DNA of 64,000 nucleotides from the NCBI GenBank assembly GCA_963678675.1, contig OY783201.1, forward strand, positions 14,903,027 through 14,967,026. The letters run 5' to 3'. Shown piece after piece: positions 1-10,879 of this stretch. Positions within the stretch are counted from its first letter, which is position 1, and the number at the start of each line of letters is the position of its first letter. The notes under the pieces are model-generated. The model was not told where the DNA came from, made no database searches, and was given only the letters and a program-made list of their open reading frames with translations. The position numbers and the translations under genes are program-made. This stretch comes from Xiphydria camelus (lineage: Eukaryota; Arthropoda; Insecta; Hymenoptera; Xiphydriidae).

Positions 1-2336
1 ATCGACCGAACTGGGTCGACCCTGTCGATTGGCCTCCCCGCTGCCCTGCATAACCCCTCCTGGGATAGTGCGGGGGACCAACCGATGGGGAAAACCGGTA
101 GTGGATCCTTGCATGCGTACAGTCTCTTAATGATGCGCCAGCGGCTATGCGGCTGGCACAGATGATTATACCCACACGTAGACGCAGAGCTGCCGAAGGA
201 GACACTAGCTTGACAGTAGTTACCCCCTTTAAGCTGTTGAGTGAACCATGCAAAAGGGGAAAAGGCGGGAAAGGCCGAAGCCCGCGACGTGTTTCCCTCT
301 CTGCCCTGTACCACATCCAGGGATGGTGAGAGGGGTCTGCGCTGGGCACGGCTAGACCTGCGTTCCCCCTAACTCATTCGAGTAAGGAGGGAAGGGCGCT
401 CGCTACCAGCACAAAATGTGATCCGGGTGGCGTCGTCCATCGCGAAAACCCCCCGCCTGCGCGGGCGGACGGAGCGCACGAAGGCAATCCTCGCTCTGAC
501 TCTGATCGCCGGAAATGATCTTCGGTGGAGGGAGCTGCAGGAGAGCAAGTAGCACCCCCGCCTGCTCGACGCGTGCACTCCACCTCCCATATTCCCCGCG
601 CCCCTCCACTTCCTACACCTTAGAAGCTGAGTAACGTGCTGGTGACTGTGCCTCCTCGTGGTCCCCGCTGGTAACGGCCGCCTGACCGCCGGGCTTCTCG
701 AAGCCAGACGATCGGACGGTCGGCCAAAACGGTCACTGTCCCTCTGTGGGGCCGGCTTCTCCTGTCTTAAGACCCCAATGGGCGAGGACGGGGATTTCTC
801 CAAGGCTAAACAGTCCCTGACTGTAGGAAAAGGTTTTGGACTGGTTTTGCTTTGCAGGTGTTTGGCGACGATGGTGGATGTAAAACTTGACAACACCTCG
901 GTAAGGCCCACAAGCCGGTACGACTGAGACGCCAAGCCCTTGGGCTGGCAATGCATCTCACAATTCCAGCAATGGAATTTGCATTCGATTGTCAGTCAAT
1001 ACTGGCGGACGGAAGTAGAAGACCCACGCCTCGATAAAATATTGATATGCTAGCACAGATGATTATTACCCGCAGAGATCCCTGGAATTCAATCGCGCCA
1101 TAGATATGACGCACGCGCGGGGCGGCTCAGGGAAAAGCCTGTCGAGTCTCCGACTCTGACAGCGCCCCGAGAGGTCGTGCACTTTGGGGCGCTCAGATGA
1201 GCGGTGGAAACCCCCCAATCGCAAGGGCTAAGCGGTCCCTTTCAAACTACTGAGCCAAGTCTGCCCCACCTCGAAGTGGTGACCGCTGGATAGCCTTCGT
1301 CGCTCGGCGAGGCGAACTAACGGGAGTGGTTTCCCTTTATACTAACGGGCGAACTAGACAAAGAGAACATGCGGACCGAAGCATGAGTTCTGGTGCAGAA
1401 TTTGGATCCGTACGATACATGCATTAGAGCCAACATTCGGAAGGCACGGCAATGCGCGTTTGATCCTGGAGCGCAATCGAGCCGATCGATATAACTGGTA
1501 TCAACTCTGACGATAAGATCTCCTCTCTGCCTCGCTAGCCCTGGACGAGGATGATGCGAGGGGTCCTCACTGGAGAAAACCAGTCTTTCAACGCGGTAGA
1601 TGAGCAAAGGTGGCCAGGAAAATAAGATCCCATCGAACGAAGCATCTCAGATACTGCCAAAAAGGGCCAAGGCAGCACAATGGCCGTGACTTTAAAGATG
1701 GGTATCGAACCGGGACAGGGGAGTGTGATCCTCAACCGGGAGACAAAGCTATGCTTGTCGACCGACTTAACCAGTGTCGGATAACCAATGCTCTGGTATC
1801 AGCAGTTTGAACGACATGGCGATGCCGGGAAAAACTCGAACGTACGGACCTGGTCCTCGGGCCTGGGTGAAAGCCCCTCTTCGCAACGCAGTATACGGTG
1901 GGAAACGTCGCTGTGGTCGAACGCCAAATCCGCGGAGAGCACCCAGAATTGAGACGGACTCGAGATGGCAGTGAAAGCTTTGATATGGCATGCGTTTGTA
2001 ATCTGTGACTCTCATTTGTTGCAGGATCAGAGCGTTCTTAGCTAGAAGGACCGTCGAACATCTAACAATACCCCAACGAAAGGTAGGGCAGTATGGCACT
2101 CACACAGCGTATTCCCCGAATTCCGGTACCTCTCGGCAGGCCAATGGCTGCTGATGAGGCGCTAGCACGGGCGTAACCCTGCTTAGAGTCACTATCGACT
2201 TGCCGGCTGAGAAGCTGTTGCAAGCGCGCTTCCAACAATGGAGTCGGAGGAGTAGCGTATGTGCTGACGCACCAAGTAGCCTATCCTTCGGTGAAATCGG
2301 AAGCGCACCAGGCCCTATTAGTTGTCAGTCAATACT
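1..2336. repeat. GC-rich, CpG-rich block of unknown origin with internal direct repeats
   Basis: This block is visibly GC- and CpG-rich, unlike the AT-rich DNA that follows, and the change is abrupt near 2336. TTGTCAGTCAATACT occurs at 989-1003 and again at 2322-2336, and GCACAGATGATTAT occurs near 157 and 1053, so it seems built from at least two diverged copies of a longer unit. The longest open frames (195 codons on the minus strand at 369-956, and about 110 codons at 1767-2099) match no protein I recognise and may just reflect high GC. It could be the untranslated end of a non-LTR retrotransposon, a satellite unit or foreign DNA. I cannot decide between these. Confidence 0.45.
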
Positions 2337-2521
2337 TCTGCCATCAATCTATCATTGATAGGCGGGGCAAGTTCCATGTGGGTCAAAAGTTCTGACACCT
2401 CGATTTTTGCTCATAAAAATTTTATTTTTAAACATAACCAAATTTTTTCACCGGCAATCAACAAATACAAACTCTTCGGTATCACAGAAAAAAATCATGC
2501 TTCGATATATCCACCTTTTTC

Positions 2522-2983
2522 TCAGACACAGCGCTTCAAACGTGATTTGAAATCCATCGCCGCCCGACGCACCACCTCTGGCGAGATCTTCTCCCATTCC
2601 CGAGTCAAGGATCGCTTAAGGACCTTCAAACTCTGATGGTGTTTAGCACACACCTTCGCCTTCAAAATGGACGGAATACTGTATTCCATCGGGTTGAGGT
2701 CGGGAGAGTACGGGAGCCATTCGTTGGTAGTGATGATATAAGGAAAATGGTCCTTGAACCACGCCTGAGTGATTTTGACCCTGTGTGACGGTGGTGAGTC
2801 TTGTTGAAAGGTCCAGCGCTGGTCGCCGAAGTGTTCCTGGGCCCATGGCAATACAATGGCTTCAAGAACCTCCGGTATGTAGAGCTTAGCGTTGACTTAG
2901 CCCCTTGAAGCACAAAAAACAACGGAGTCTTACCGGTCGCACAAATTCCCGCCCAAACCATCATGGAAGCAGTATTCTGGCGA
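2522..2983 (-). pseudogene. Tc1/mariner-type transposase, 3' part, frameshifted
   Basis: Read on the minus strand, the fragment runs from MVWAGICATGKTPLFF through a frameshift to a frame with FQQDSPPSHRVK and YSPDLNPMEYS, the second and third catalytic-triad regions of IS630/Tc1/mariner transposases. Thirty-seven residues separate the Asp of QQD from the acidic residue after PM, as in the DD37 (maT-like) group rather than classic mariner (34). The N-terminal DNA-binding half and first Asp are missing. The frame ends at TGA where the opposite copy at 3024-3197 has CGA and runs on to REKGGHIEA, so this stop looks like CpG decay. Nonfunctional. Confidence 0.8.
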
Positions 2984-3023
2984 TGTTCAATGATTTCAAA
3001 GGTGCCAGGGGCTTCGGCAGACC

Positions 3024-3197
3024 ATTTTGAAAGCCAAGGTATGTGCTAAACGCCATCAGAGTTTGGAGGCCCTCAAGCGATCCTTGACCCGGAAATGGGA
3101 CAAGATCTCGCCAGAGTTGGTGCGTCAGGTGGCGATGGATTTCAAATCACGTTTGGAGCGCTGTGTCCGAGAAAAGGGTGGCCATATCGAAGCATGA
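3024..3197 (+). pseudogene. Transposase C-terminal fragment, second inverted copy
   Basis: Fifty-seven codons followed by TGA encode the same C-terminus as the minus-strand copy (KAKVCAKRHQSLEALKRSL and so on), closely similar but in opposite orientation. It starts abruptly inside the protein with no upstream coding match, marking the breakpoint of the inverted duplication near 3020. It keeps the tail KGGHIEA lost behind a stop codon in the other copy. Confidence 0.75.
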
Positions 3198-3234
3198 TTT
3201 CTTCTGTGATACCGAAGACTTTGCTTTGTTGATT

Positions 3235-3462
3235 ACCGGTGAAAAAATTGGGTTATGTTTAAAAATAAAATTTGTATGAGCAAATATCGAGGTGTCAGAA
3301 CTTTTGGCCCACCTTGTATAAGCAAATTAGGCCACATCCACCACTATCCTCAGTGGAACACCCTGTATAACCCAAGACCCTTCCTGAAGGGAGGACAAGA
3401 ATGAGAGATGTTGGGAAGGAGTGAAGAAAAACTGGTTCACTCCTTCTTCTTTTAACTTCGAT
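3235..3462. repeat. Duplicated segment, copy 1 (element end plus flank)
   Basis: Nearly identical to 10880-11127 in the same orientation. The shared tract begins inside the terminal repeat of the mariner-type element and continues about 145 bp into its right flank (CCACATCCACCACTATCCT and onward), so an element end and its neighbouring DNA were copied together. The similarity ends near CTCCTTCTT. An open frame on the minus strand (3327-3560) crosses the tract but matches nothing I know. Confidence 0.75.
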
Positions 3463-4074
3463 ATGACAAACTCAAATTTGGATACATTGTAGTCTTTGTC
3501 GATGTTTAAGCGTATCTCGAAGGATTTTTCAAAATTTTGAAAATTTGAGTTTACAGCCACTTGAAGAAAAACGCTGCTTTTTATTCATTAAATTATAACT
3601 GTCAAACCGGTTGTCCGCTGAGAATAATCTTTTGGATACTAAAAGTGGAAGAGTTGAAAAACCAGAGAAAAATTGCGTCGATCAAACAACAATTTTTGTA
3701 ATAATATTATTTGCACTTGATTTAAACAATGTCGTATTTTCATAGCTGGCCACTTTTTAAACATCTGATAAAAAGCAAGCATATACTTCGATATCCTCTC
3801 TTTCACAACAAAAAAAAATAACGACACTTAAAAATTGACGACACAAAAATGAATTGAAGTTGGCGCCGCGTCGGCCCGTGTTAGAACCGACAGGCCCGCC
3901 GGACCGTGTGGAGAAACAACAGTCCATCCGGCGACCGGCCTTCAGGCGGACTGTTCAGTCAGAACTGACAGGTCTGCCGGAGCGTGTGTAAGCACCTTTA
4001 CTTTCCGAGAAAGGTGCGAACTGCGAGCGCGTCAACATTACATGTTTGTCAGAATACACATGAAAATAAATTAT
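3463..4074. other. Intergenic, no gene recognised
   Basis: AT-rich sequence with a GC-rich patch at about 3860-4030. The patch contains a diverged direct repeat of GAACCGACAGGCCCGCCGGA (near 3885) and GAACTGACAGGTCTGCCGGA (near 3963), about 78 bp apart. I see no coding or RNA gene. Confidence 0.5.
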
Positions 4075-4219
4075 CCCCTTTTCAGACCTGATTTTTTTAT
4101 CGCAGAGTAAACATAATTATTAGTGATGTTTTAGCCTTTAGGGTGTTATTATATTTTAACATATTTTTGCAGTCTTTAAAATCCAATGTACATTCTCGTG
4201 TACACCAGGTCTGAAGGGG
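4075..4219. mobile_element. Small MITE flanked by TTAT
   Basis: Terminal inverted repeats CCCCTTTTCAGACCTG and CAGGTCTGAAGGGG bound 145 bp of AT-rich sequence. A TTAT tetranucleotide abuts each end, resembling a piggyBac-like TTAA target duplication with an unusual last base. No coding capacity. Confidence 0.6.
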
Positions 4220-4750
4220 TTATTCTTATGAAGTTTAATTACATAAATCAATAACTCTTTTCCACACGAATAAATAAATTGTAGATACTTCAAATAAAAT
4301 ACTAAAAATATGATAGCGTCAATTTTTAGCCGTTACGAAAACTGAGGAGTAGACAAACACAAGCATTGTTACGTAAATTCAGTAGCGTCACTCCTGCGTC
4401 ATTTTTACCTCTCCCCTGCCGTCTCCCTTTCGACCGCTTGCGCAAGCATCCGAGTGGTGTCGTCGCTGACGCACTCTCCTCCTCTGCCGGTCCCCCCATC
4501 ACGTACCTAGCTATATTCCCCTCAAGCGATGAGGATTTTCGTTACGCTGGAAAATTGCAGCCCCCCGGCAAAGAAGTTTTACTTCAAAATATATGCAGTT
4601 GAATCAACGAGTTGGTGCCCACTGACATTCCTTTAATTAATTCAAATGATATTTTTATCGAGTCGACGAAGTGATGACCGATTCGATAAAAAAATTATCC
4701 CGAGTGAAAAAATTGGATGCCGATTTGATCAAAATTTGATGAAAAGTCGA
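4220..4750. other. Intergenic, no gene recognised
   Basis: An open frame at 4366-4602 (78 codons) crosses a locally GC-rich tract, but has no recognisable domain, signal peptide or similarity that I can name. I do not call it a gene. Confidence 0.4.
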
Positions 4751-4997
4751 TCATTCTCGACGTAATTAAAATATGATCCAAAGAATAAGAATGCTATGAT
4801 TTTAATGTAGTCCATTTTTTATCTCATTTGTAACCATTTGTGATCACATTTTCATCTACGTTCCATTTAAAATGGCTACTATCATTTTCAAATTAAAAGT
4901 TGTTCAAAGCCGGATACAAATAAAATAAAAGATGGACCATATTAAAATCATAGCATTTTCTTATTTTATGGATCATTTTTAGACACGTCGAAAATGA
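4751..4997. repeat. Hairpin MITE-like inverted repeat
   Basis: Imperfect inverted arms pair ATGCTATGATTTTAAT (about 4791) with ATTAAAATCATAGCAT (about 4940), and extend outward through TCATTCTCGACG and CGTCGAAAATGA. The whole could fold into a long hairpin. No open frame. Confidence 0.6.
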
Positions 4998-5755
4998 TAA
5001 TATTCTTCATTATACTTTCATTAAATTGGTGTCTTTGTTCACTCTGTCTTTCATTCAACTAAAGGGGAGTGAGTTGACAACATTTGATCGATTCAGCTGC
5101 ATTTTTTCATCAATGAATTCGACCCGTACGGACGTGCCGGCAGTCTATATCTATTACATATTCAATAACACAAGCTTGCGTTTCAATAGCTCATAAAATG
5201 TGAATTGAATTTTTCAACTGATGTTGGGCATTTAAGTGATGCTGATTTCAAATCCGGTTTTAGTTTTTTTATCGCATAACATTTTTGAACAAAATAGTAC
5301 CACGTGAACAGGTGGGCTATCCGCGCGCTTCTGCGTGCCGCTGTATATCTCGCCGGCGGAACGTGTTTTGACAGGTTCAAAAACAGTTTCGTTGATCACG
5401 TGAAATTTAAAACAAAATTTTAAGGCGTATCTCACAGTTTCCGAACAAAAAAAAAGAATTTAATTTAATTTGCTTGGAATATTTAAAGAGAATACCTAAA
5501 TATAGGTTTGCAAAAAACATTACGTGGTAGAAGCAATATTGGGTTATTTTTCGGTTAGTTGGATCCTAATTAGGTGAAAAAAATTAAAATAGCTTGATCA
5601 CAATTTTTTCGCAGGCCTGTGTAATCAGGCTGCGACAGTCAAATTAGATTATTCAATAGAACAGACATATGTATAATAAAAACATGTGTTCTCGAAGAGC
5701 AATACATTTACTTCATATTCCACACTCGCCGACAGGTGGAGTTAACGACACGTCG

Positions 5756-5798
5756 TATATAAAAGGCGATGAGGTGCGCAATTAGATTACCCATCAGT
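5756..5798 (+). promoter_or_regulatory. Core promoter: TATA box and initiator of small secreted peptide gene
   Basis: TATATAAAAGG at 5756-5766 is a strong TATA box, and TCAGT at 5794-5798 matches the arthropod initiator. Their spacing (about 38 bp) is a little longer than the usual 30, so the true start may lie slightly upstream. The coding ATG follows at 5850. Confidence 0.6.
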
Positions 5799-5849
5799 CT
5801 GTCAATCATATAATTGTTGTCGGTATCCGGAAAAGTGTACGATTACAAT

Positions 5850-6035
5850 ATGAAGTACTGTGTTATATTCGCCATGTTCTTGATCTTCGCGATTGCCGTC
5901 GCGAACGCTATTCCTATACTCAAGAAATGTGGCCCTGGCAAGCCTTGCCCGTATGGCTATAAATGCACATTTCTAACACATCGTCAAACGCCTCAGATCG
6001 GAGAACCAGGAGCGAACTATTGCGTTCCGATGTGA
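5850..6035 (+). CDS. Small secreted cysteine-containing peptide
   Basis: A 61-residue protein. Residues 1-20 or so form a clear signal peptide (MKYCVIF, then a hydrophobic run ending in AVANA), probably cleaved before IPILKK. The mature peptide of about 41 residues is basic, rich in Gly and Pro, and has four cysteines (KKCGPG, KPCPYG, YKCTF, NYCVPM), enough for two disulfides. I chose the ATG at 5850 over the upstream in-frame one at 5814 because the signal peptide starts there, the context ACAATATG is good, and the TATA/initiator pair lies upstream. AATAAA follows at 6316, so the transcript is a compact single exon of about 0.5 kb. Size and architecture suit a secreted antimicrobial, venom-gland or signalling peptide, but I recognise no family. 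Confidence 0.75.
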   Translation: MKYCVIFAMFLIFAIAVANAIPILKKCGPGKPCPYGYKCTFLTHRQTPQIGEPGANYCVPM

Positions 6036-6315
6036 ACGTGAAACCCCGGCACGCAACTTATCTGTATGAACGAACTGGCTATGACAAGAACTCAGGATTC
6101 CAAAGATCTCGTACATATAATTGTGATTTCTAACAAGACGTTACTGCGGTTAGTTCCGAGAAACGGGTGACGTAGGCACATAGTAGGCGACATACCGATT
6201 GTGGGAAGTCATACCATTGACCAGTGTATAAACTCTGTAGAAAATTAAGCCCCTCCTATTTTAGCCCTCTTAGTCATTACACCCTGTATAAATCTAATTC
6301 CCATTCATTCGATGA

Positions 6316-6321
6316 AATAAA
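6316..6321 (+). terminator. Poly(A) signal AATAAA
   Basis: Canonical AATAAA 280 bp after the stop codon of the secreted peptide gene; it gives a plausible 3' end near 6340. Confidence 0.5.
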
Positions 6322-7559
6322 TGTACTCTCGAGATAATTCACGGAAAAAAATCTTGCTACCATAACAAGAAACTTGCTGGCGTAGAAACATTTTGGTTTT
6401 AACATAGGGACTTGTAACTGCTACCTATTGGGATCTGACATGTCTCGATACGCCGTCTGGTGGCGAGAAGTAAAACTATTCCTAGTATACAATTTAGTGG
6501 GTTAGCGAGTGACTGGCATTGGATTAATGTATGTATGTCGCGTATTCGCCCAAATGCTTCTCGCATTTTGGCCCTAGACCGGTGCAAGGGAAAAATTCGA
6601 CATTCCTTGGGACCCTTTGAGTCATAAATTAGATCCGGGAAAGTTCCTCAATGTCACAGGGTCCCGTGTACGTGTACGTCGCACAGCAGAGCCATAGGAA
6701 CCGAGCACTGGAGTTTCCTCGGGATTTACAACACTTAATTCAGCCTTCCACATTTATTCAATATATGTACAATTTTTCATAAATGTGTTACTACAATACT
6801 CGTAAATTCGATCAACAGGTTTTCCTCGCGAGTGCACCTCGTTTACGACTACGTACGCGGGGCTCGCGAATTCTCGGCGGATTCGATCGACCCGCACGGC
6901 TCTGATTTCGATCCGGCTTTGATGCGAATGGGTTAACATAAATACACATAAAGGCCGAGACAGACATGGCCGCACCGCGCCCGCAGCGACTGTTGGCCGT
7001 GTGTCGGTCAACTGTCGGTGACGGTGACGCGAAAAGCCGGTGCCCACATAGCCGCGCCGCGCCCGCACCGTGTTTTTGGCCGTGTATTGGAGGTGCATCG
7101 TACGTACACAACGAAACAGAACCGACTAGTCCCTACCTAACCGCGCCGACAGCACCGCACCGAGCCCGCACCGTGCCTGACTAGTTTCGTTTACTTTTTG
7201 ACGGGCGCGGTGCGGTCTCGAGAGTTAACTTTCGAGTGCAAAGGGTTAATAAAATAATTAAATCTATATTTTTATTTTTATAAATGAAATAATCAATTAA
7301 TTATACTTTTTACATACATATATGACTGGTTTCTCTTTCATGCATTTTCCGCAGACAAATTGTTTACAAATTATTCAAGTTTGAGTGGTTTTATTATCCG
7401 TGTACCTACAATCTTATTTGGCATTTCCTTCGTGATTGGGAATTATTGGTTGGGCTGCTTGATGTTCCTTCTTGTAGGTTTTCCTTTTCTTCTTCAAGGA
7501 ATTCGTAATACTCTGTGACGAGTTCATCTGCAATTATCTGCACTTCAATTATTAAAATA

Positions 7560-7895
7560 TTTACACAGTTTTCTAAATTTATTGCTGGAATTTTTTAATT
7601 CAAGTTAACTTTAAAACCAATTATTTCAGACTTACCAAAAATTCACTTAAACCCTTTTACTTCCAGGCCCCTCAATTGTAACGGGAAACGCTGTCTTGGT
7701 ATCTTTATTCCAGTTGTTGCCTGATAGAGTATCCATGCATTGATTTCAGCGAAATCCAGGATATTGAAAAATACGTATACAGGCTATCTATTGCATTTTG
7801 AGTTCACGCTATATTTTCGCGCCATTTGGTGAACCATATCGACGCGAAATTTAGTCTTATTATAATAACTAATTGTTTCAGGTATTAGCTTTCTA
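7560..7895 (-). pseudogene. piggyBac transposase C-terminal fragment, left arm
   Basis: Minus-strand translation gives a tract (ETISYYNKTKFRVDMVHQMA) followed by FFNILDFAEINAWILYQ, the region around the third catalytic Asp and the conserved RWPV/INAW segment of piggyBac transposases. An in-frame stop replaces the Trp before PVYVFFN. The arm's counterpart at 8646-8954 is open. No N-terminal half is attached. Confidence 0.8.
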
Positions 7896-8645
7896 TTATT
7901 TTTGGTTTTTATGCATTTATGTTTTAAAAACTCAGTATCGTAACTTTTTTTGTGAACAGTAAATAAAATGAGATCATTTATTTTATGGCATTATATTATA
8001 CATACGTTAAATTATACATACTTACTTAGATCCGGGAAAGTTCCTCATTGTCACGAGGTCGAGGAGCGACCAGTACGTTCGAAAACCTCCGAGCGACCGG
8101 AACAGCTCGCAAATAAAGTTAATGCATTGTTTGTTTTCCCTTACAAATTGGTGAAATTGTATTCGTTCTAAACCCACCACACAAGATTAATTTGGCGCGT
8201 AGTCCGTCGCGCAAAGACGGAACATTGTTTATTAGAATAGGTATTGCGGGAAACGGCTTATTTCGATCCGTCCGTTAATTAATTATTTCCGGAAAAGGGG
8301 TACGACGGAACACAGACTCTAGTCTTTATGACCGTCCCGTCGTTTGACAGAAAGGATCGGAAGCGACGAACCCCGTCCGCGACGGCCCCTGCCACATATG
8401 GTCCCTGCCGGGCCGTATCTTGCCGGGCCGTAGTACAGTTGTTTGTGTGTGTGTATGTACTAGCTATGCTCCCCAAACCCCGGGGGGGTAAGTACCTGGC
8501 TCCGCGCATCGGGTCCCAAGATCGCCGGGGGTCTTGGCGACACGGTTTTGTCCACGCATTTATGAAAACATTATTTTATATAATACAATATATGTAATAT
8601 ATAGTAATAAAAAGGAGAAGGAAAGGATTTGATCCAGTCAGTATT

Positions 8646-8954
8646 TTGACGGGCCAAGCTATAACACCCGAAACAATTAGTTATTATAATAAGACTAAAT
8701 TTGGCGTCGATATGGTTCACCAAATGGCGCGAAAATATAGCGTGAAATCAAAATGCAATAGATGGCCTGTACACGTATTTTTCAATATCCTGGATTTGGC
8801 TGAAATCAATGCATGGATACTCCACCAGGCAACAACTGGAATAAAGATACCAAGGCAGCGTTTCCTGTTACAATTGAGGGGCCTGGAAGTAAAAGGGTTT
8901 AAGTGCATTTTTGGTCGGTCTGAAATAATTGACTGTAAAGTTAACTTGAATTAA
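8646..8954 (+). pseudogene. piggyBac transposase C-terminal fragment, right arm
   Basis: One hundred and two open codons carry KTKFGVDMVHQMA, where GVD holds the third catalytic Asp of DDE_Tnp_1_7 (piggyBac) transposases, then RWPVHVFFNILD and INAWILHQ. Downstream (about 9020-9245), frame-broken sequence still spells CIICKKFVCGKCM and KPVIICKNC, the cysteine-rich C-terminal domain. The fragment begins abruptly at the arm boundary, so it has no start codon or catalytic N-terminus of its own. Confidence 0.85.
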
Positions 8955-9615
8955 AAATTCCAGCAATAAGTTTAGAAAATTGTGTAAATATTTTAATAAT
9001 TGAAGTGTAGGTAATTGCAGATGGACTCGTCACAGAGTATTACGAATTCCTTGAAGAAGAAAAAGAAAACCTTCAACAAGGAACATCAAGCAGCCCAAGC
9101 AATAATTCCCAATCACGAAGAAAATGCTAAATAAGATTGTAGATATACGGATAATAAAACCACTAAAACTTGCATAATTTGTAAAAAATTTGTCTGCGGA
9201 AAATGCATGAAAGAGAAACCAGTCATAATATGTAAAAATTGTAATTAATTGATTATTTAATTTATAAACATAAAAATATGTTTGATTATTTTATTAGAAA
9301 TAAGAAATTATATTGAGAATTATTTCCTTTAATGAATTAAGAATTTTTTTCTAAAAATCAATATTTATTTCATAAGAATATGTATGGAAGCTCTTATAGG
9401 AAGAACAGATTGAAACTTCGTAGAGCCGACCGTGCCCGTCAAAAAGTAAAACGGCGCGGTGCGGGCTCGGTGCGGTGGTGTCGGCGCGGTGTCGTTGCGG
9501 TTAAGTGGGGACTAGGCGGTTCTATTCCGTTCTGTAACTTTCTCACCGTGTGATGGCCAACACTCGGTGCGGGCGTGGCGCGGGAGCGGTGCGGCTATGT
9601 CTGTCTAGGCCTTAA

Positions 9616-10879
9616 GAGAGTGACGTTTTTAATCTTAGAATCTCACCTGTGTAAATAAAGGAGTGTTGCTACAATGTGTTTGCATTTTTCTCCTTGGCCC
9701 GCTGTACAGGAACACACAACACTTTTGATATAGTCCCATCTTTAATTTCGCCTACAATGTTGTGTGCACATGTCCCCTGATGTTGTAGTTTGGTAAATAC
9801 GTAGATTTTATTTTCGGGTTAACAACGAATGTCCGGGAACGCTTAGAATGAGTGCGATGCTTGCGCAAGTGAGGAGCATGAGGAGATACGAACACGATAA
9901 TGAATTTTTCACGACTGCCGGGAAACGGCTCGCAAGGAATGCCGTATGCTTCGGCACAAGGGCGGGTTTTTTTTCCATTTCACGATGTGAGAAGAAAGTT
10001 TCGAGAAAGTGGAAGAGTAAAAACGTGAAAAAGACTCCGGCGTTGCGCGCAGATACGTCGACGTTCCGTGATGCGCCCGTCCAGGGACAGGCATATGCGC
10101 GTCTCGAAGGCAGAATTTATATTTATGGGAGGTCAACCCTGGACGATAACGGAGGGTAAAGGGTGCTCGTGTCCTCCCGCGAGTCTAGTGAAAGTTGGGA
10201 AGGATTCGCGAAGCCCTGCGCGTGCCAAAACAATAAATAATGACTTCACTCCCATAAGACTCTGTGTCGGTAGTATACTCATTCCGGCCATATTGGATTT
10301 TTCGAACTAAGCTCCTCCCCCATGTCAGATCCCAATACAAATTCGGTTTGCTACGTAAACTTTGTTGTCACAGCAACTACGATTGGTGCTTGACGCAAAC
10401 AAAGGCCAAATTAATGTTTGAAAACTCATTCAAACAATGTTTTAGGGTAATTAATAACATCTGCTAACGGTATATTACTGAAATATTAATAAAAAAAAAA
10501 GAATAATGGACACGTGATCCTTCATATCGTAGTTGGGGTTCTTTGGGATTTGGACCATGGATGCTCTATGTAGGAAACCAAAGCCTCGAATACGAAGCTA
10601 CTAAATGCTCTTGAAATTTGTAGCGATTTTATCCCATATCAAGTAACTTGCAGCGTGTACAAATCTTATCAGCTGTTAATTCCTTGTTACTATTACTATT
10701 CGGTTACATCGTCTTGGAATGATTAGACACACAGTAAAAAAAGATGTCAATTTCTAATACAATTTTATCGGTGTGGAATTGTATATGTATCGTCGGCATC
10801 TCATATGAAAAGTACCTAAGTTCAAAATGACTATTTTTACAGTAAACCGTGAGCACATGTAGATTTCAACTACTTTGGA
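9616..10879. other. Intergenic, no gene recognised
   Basis: AT-rich sequence with a GC-richer patch at about 9840-10250. An open frame at 9848-10159 (103 codons) has biased basic composition but no recognisable domain. I see no RNA gene or clear element boundary. Confidence 0.4.

Larger units (their letters stand above)
2374..3316. mobile_element. Palindromised IS630/Tc1/mariner-type element
   Basis: The ends are inverted repeats containing CAAAAGTTCTGACACCTCG (left about 2384-2402, right about 3290-3308), and the right end abuts TA. The inverted similarity does not stop at the terminal repeat: about 300 bp at each end match in reverse, including the transposase 3' end. The left half holds a minus-strand transposase tail and the right half holds only the last 57 codons of a second copy on the plus strand. 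Both ends therefore derive from the same (3') end of the parent element. It cannot encode a whole transposase. Confidence 0.8.
6953..9611. mobile_element. Palindromised piggyBac element
   Basis: Ends read GGCCGAGACAGACATGGCC (left) and, inverted, GGCCTAGACAGACATAGCC (right). The right end abuts TTAA at 9612-9615; the left flank is TAAA, one base off. Instead of short terminal repeats, the two arms (about 6953-7890 and 8660-9611) are inverted copies of the same roughly 940 bp, comprising a GC-rich subterminal tract of GCGGTGCGGG-like motifs plus the C-terminal part of a piggyBac transposase. Both arms come from the 3' end; the 5' end and N-terminal coding half are absent. The central spacer (7891-8659) is unrelated sequence. 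Mobilisation in trans is possible, since the TIRs and TTAA are largely kept. Confidence 0.85.

Noticed and set aside
369..956. 195-codon minus-strand open frame in the GC-rich block
   Set aside because: Low-complexity Arg/Ser/Pro composition, overlapping open frames on other phases, and no recognisable domain; GC-rich DNA produces such frames by chance.
3327..3560. 77-codon minus-strand frame next to the mariner-type element
   Set aside because: Half of it is the duplicated tract; in the second copy (10985-11127) the frame is not maintained and I recognise no protein.
6754..7184. Several overlapping 70-110-codon frames
   Set aside because: They read through the GC-rich subterminal tract of the palindromised piggyBac and are not coding.
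8178..8210. TGGCGCGTAGTCCGTCGC as a retroviral-type primer-binding site with an LTR upstream
   Set aside because: Only loosely similar to tRNA-Lys primer sites; no matching LTR, polypurine tract or gag/pol coding nearby.
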